Below, piece after piece: positions 5,391 to 6,115 of a stretch of 6,115 bases of DNA. The position numbers and the translations under genes were made by a program. Under the pieces are notes generated by a model. That model was not told the origin of the DNA and searched no databases. It saw only the letters and a list, made by a program, of their open reading frames with translations. The DNA is from Gammaproteobacteria bacterium. Lineage in GTDB: Bacteria; Pseudomonadota; Gammaproteobacteria; Arenicellales; JAOTYS01. The stretch spans positions 1 through 6,115 of the forward strand of contig JAOTYS010000288.1 of NCBI GenBank assembly GCA_029861795.1, read 5' to 3'. Within the stretch, counting starts at the first letter, position 1, and each line of letters begins with the position of its first letter.

Positions 5391-5448
5391 GTCGGTGACG
5401 ATTTTGCGCAACAAACTCGGCATTTGGTTAATTCGACACCGACCCCTT
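5386..5448. repeat. REP/MITE-like inverted repeat with GGGGTC/GACCCC ends
   Basis: AAGGGGTCGGTG (5386-5397) and CACCGACCCCTT (5437-5448) are perfect 12-bp inverted copies around a 39-bp centre, and two more bases pair beyond one mismatch. The right side reads TTAATTCGACACCGACCCC, which resembles from memory the GGGGTC-ended palindromic repeats mobilised by REP-associated (Y1) tyrosine transposases. A third end motif, CTGACCCCTT, lies at 5497-5506. The element occupies the spacer between the GFA and RraA-family genes. No transposase is in the window, so any movement would need one supplied in trans. Transcription-terminator function is possible but no T-run is present. Confidence 0.55.
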
Positions 5449-5511
5449 CTATTTCTCAATTCGTACCGCGCTTCTTCATTGTTCCTGCAGTTCATTCTGA
5501 CCCCTTGATTA

Positions 5512-6115
5512 TCACCGCGATTTGGGAGCGACCCGTTCGCGGAGCGCATCGATTAGCCGCCCGCACTCGGCGGTTGCTTGCGAAAGCCCATCCACCGTAA
5601 CGTCACTTCCCTTCAGATACTGCAACACCACCTCCTCAGCGCGCATGAACTCCTCGCATGCGTGGGCGACATCGGAGGCGATGTCCAGCGGAATCGTCGT
5701 TACGCCGTTGCAGTCACCGTGCAGGAGGTCACCGGGATGGGCCGTGACACCACCAACATGTACGGGGATCTGTATCGACGGAATGTGGCAGTAGCCATGC
5801 GCACAAATCGTTCCGTTGGTGAAGACGGGGAATTCCATCGCGCGTACTTGATCCAGGTCGCGTCCTGCTCCGCTCGTTATCAGGCCGGTAGCGCCGAACG
5901 CCTTGTAGGTAGTGCACATGATTTCCCCGAACGTTGCCGCTGCACACGGATCATCGAGATCCTGGAACACGACTACCGCGGGAGACGGAGCTTGTGAGAA
6001 TGCGGCGACCTGCTGTGCCACGCTAGAGTAAGCATCACCCCGAGCAGGAGCAGCAGATCGAAATGTCGCTGTGACCGCGTAGCCCACCATGGGCGGGAAT
6101 TCAGGGAAACAAGGC
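5512..6115 (-). CDS. RraA-family protein (HMG/CHA aldolase-like), 5' end beyond window
   Basis: The frame is open from the right edge to TGA at 5514-5512, giving about 200 residues. The first visible residues, PCFPEFPP, run in frame into [10 protein letters not shown], a normal internal RraA segment (LxGxAVTV-like), so the Met at 6090 is not the true start and about 30-40 residues lie outside. Family landmarks are [18 protein letters not shown] (the G...RD region), [13 protein letters not shown] and [17 protein letters not shown], the equivalent of PGDxxxGDxDGVxxxP. Class II pyruvate aldolases of this family (4-hydroxy-4-methyl-2-oxoglutarate aldolase) use RDx2(E/D) to bind metal; here it is RDLDQ, with Gln in the last position. 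Aldolase or decarboxylase activity is thus only a family guess, and the protein may have another role, since RraA itself inhibits RNase E. The gene is GC-richer than the array and reads in the same direction. Confidence 0.88.
   Translation of the reverse strand, partial: PCFPEFPPMVGYAVTATFRSAAPARGDAYSSVAQQVAAFSQAPSPAVVVFQDLDDPCAAATFGEIMCTTYKAFGATGLITSGAGRDLDQVRAMEFPVFTNGTICAHGYCHIPSIQIPVHVGGVTAHPGDLLHGDCNGVTTIPLDIASDVAHACEEFMRAEEVVLQYLKGSDVTVDGLSQATAECGRLIDALRERVAPKSR

Noticed and set aside
5386..5506. CRISPR-like array suggested by repeated GACCCC motifs
   Set aside because: There are only two or three short, inverted and unevenly spaced copies, with no regular spacers; an inverted-repeat element fits better.
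5578..5997. 139-residue plus-strand open frame across the RraA gene
   Set aside because: It is antisense to a clearly recognisable RraA-family protein and lacks any signature of its own.

Overview
This bacterial window has mixed composition. The organism cannot be named from it. Both flanks carry ordinary GC-richer metabolic genes. The centre (about 1.5-4.8 kb) is visibly AT-richer and looks acquired. Integron-type attC sites and a REP/MITE-like inverted repeat point to an environmental, proteobacterium-like genome. The F420-type oxidoreductase family at the left is best known from Actinobacteria but is not confined to them, so it does not settle the taxon.

Left flank (1-967, minus strand): a luciferase-like F420-dependent oxidoreductase of the Rv1855c type is followed after 31 bp by the first 53 codons of a phosphinothricin-acetyltransferase-like GNAT protein, cut by the window edge. 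A stretch of about 570 bp without a gene (968-1538) separates them from a plus-strand gene at 1539-3068. That gene encodes a 509-aa cytochrome P450 with an intact heme-thiolate signature, two predicted N-terminal membrane segments, and an I-helix that lacks the usual acid-threonine pair.

Centre (3113-4859, minus strand): this region has the architecture of a mobile integron gene-cassette array. Three attC-like sites (3113-3192, 3531-3614, about 4763-4859) separate single genes that all read leftward: a low-molecular-weight protein tyrosine phosphatase-like protein (3195-3521), a membrane-anchored or secreted clan GH-A glycoside-hydrolase-like protein (3601-4722), and a GFA-family zinc-binding protein (4880-5314). 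The phosphatase unit is a textbook cassette. The gene nearly fills it, the start codon lies 9 nt inside, the stop codon lies 2 nt before the attC, and the two ends are perfectly complementary. No integrase gene is in the window, so this is either the distal part of an integron or an integrase-less attC cluster.

Right flank (5330-6115): an intergenic stretch contains a 12-bp perfect inverted repeat with GGGGTC/GACCCC ends (REP/MITE-like) plus a third copy of the end motif. It is followed by a minus-strand RraA/HMG-aldolase-family gene that runs off the right edge.

No pathway connects these genes. The centre is best read as a collection of independent acquired genes. The most interesting points are the cassette array, its irregular attC sites, and the atypical P450 next to its outer end.
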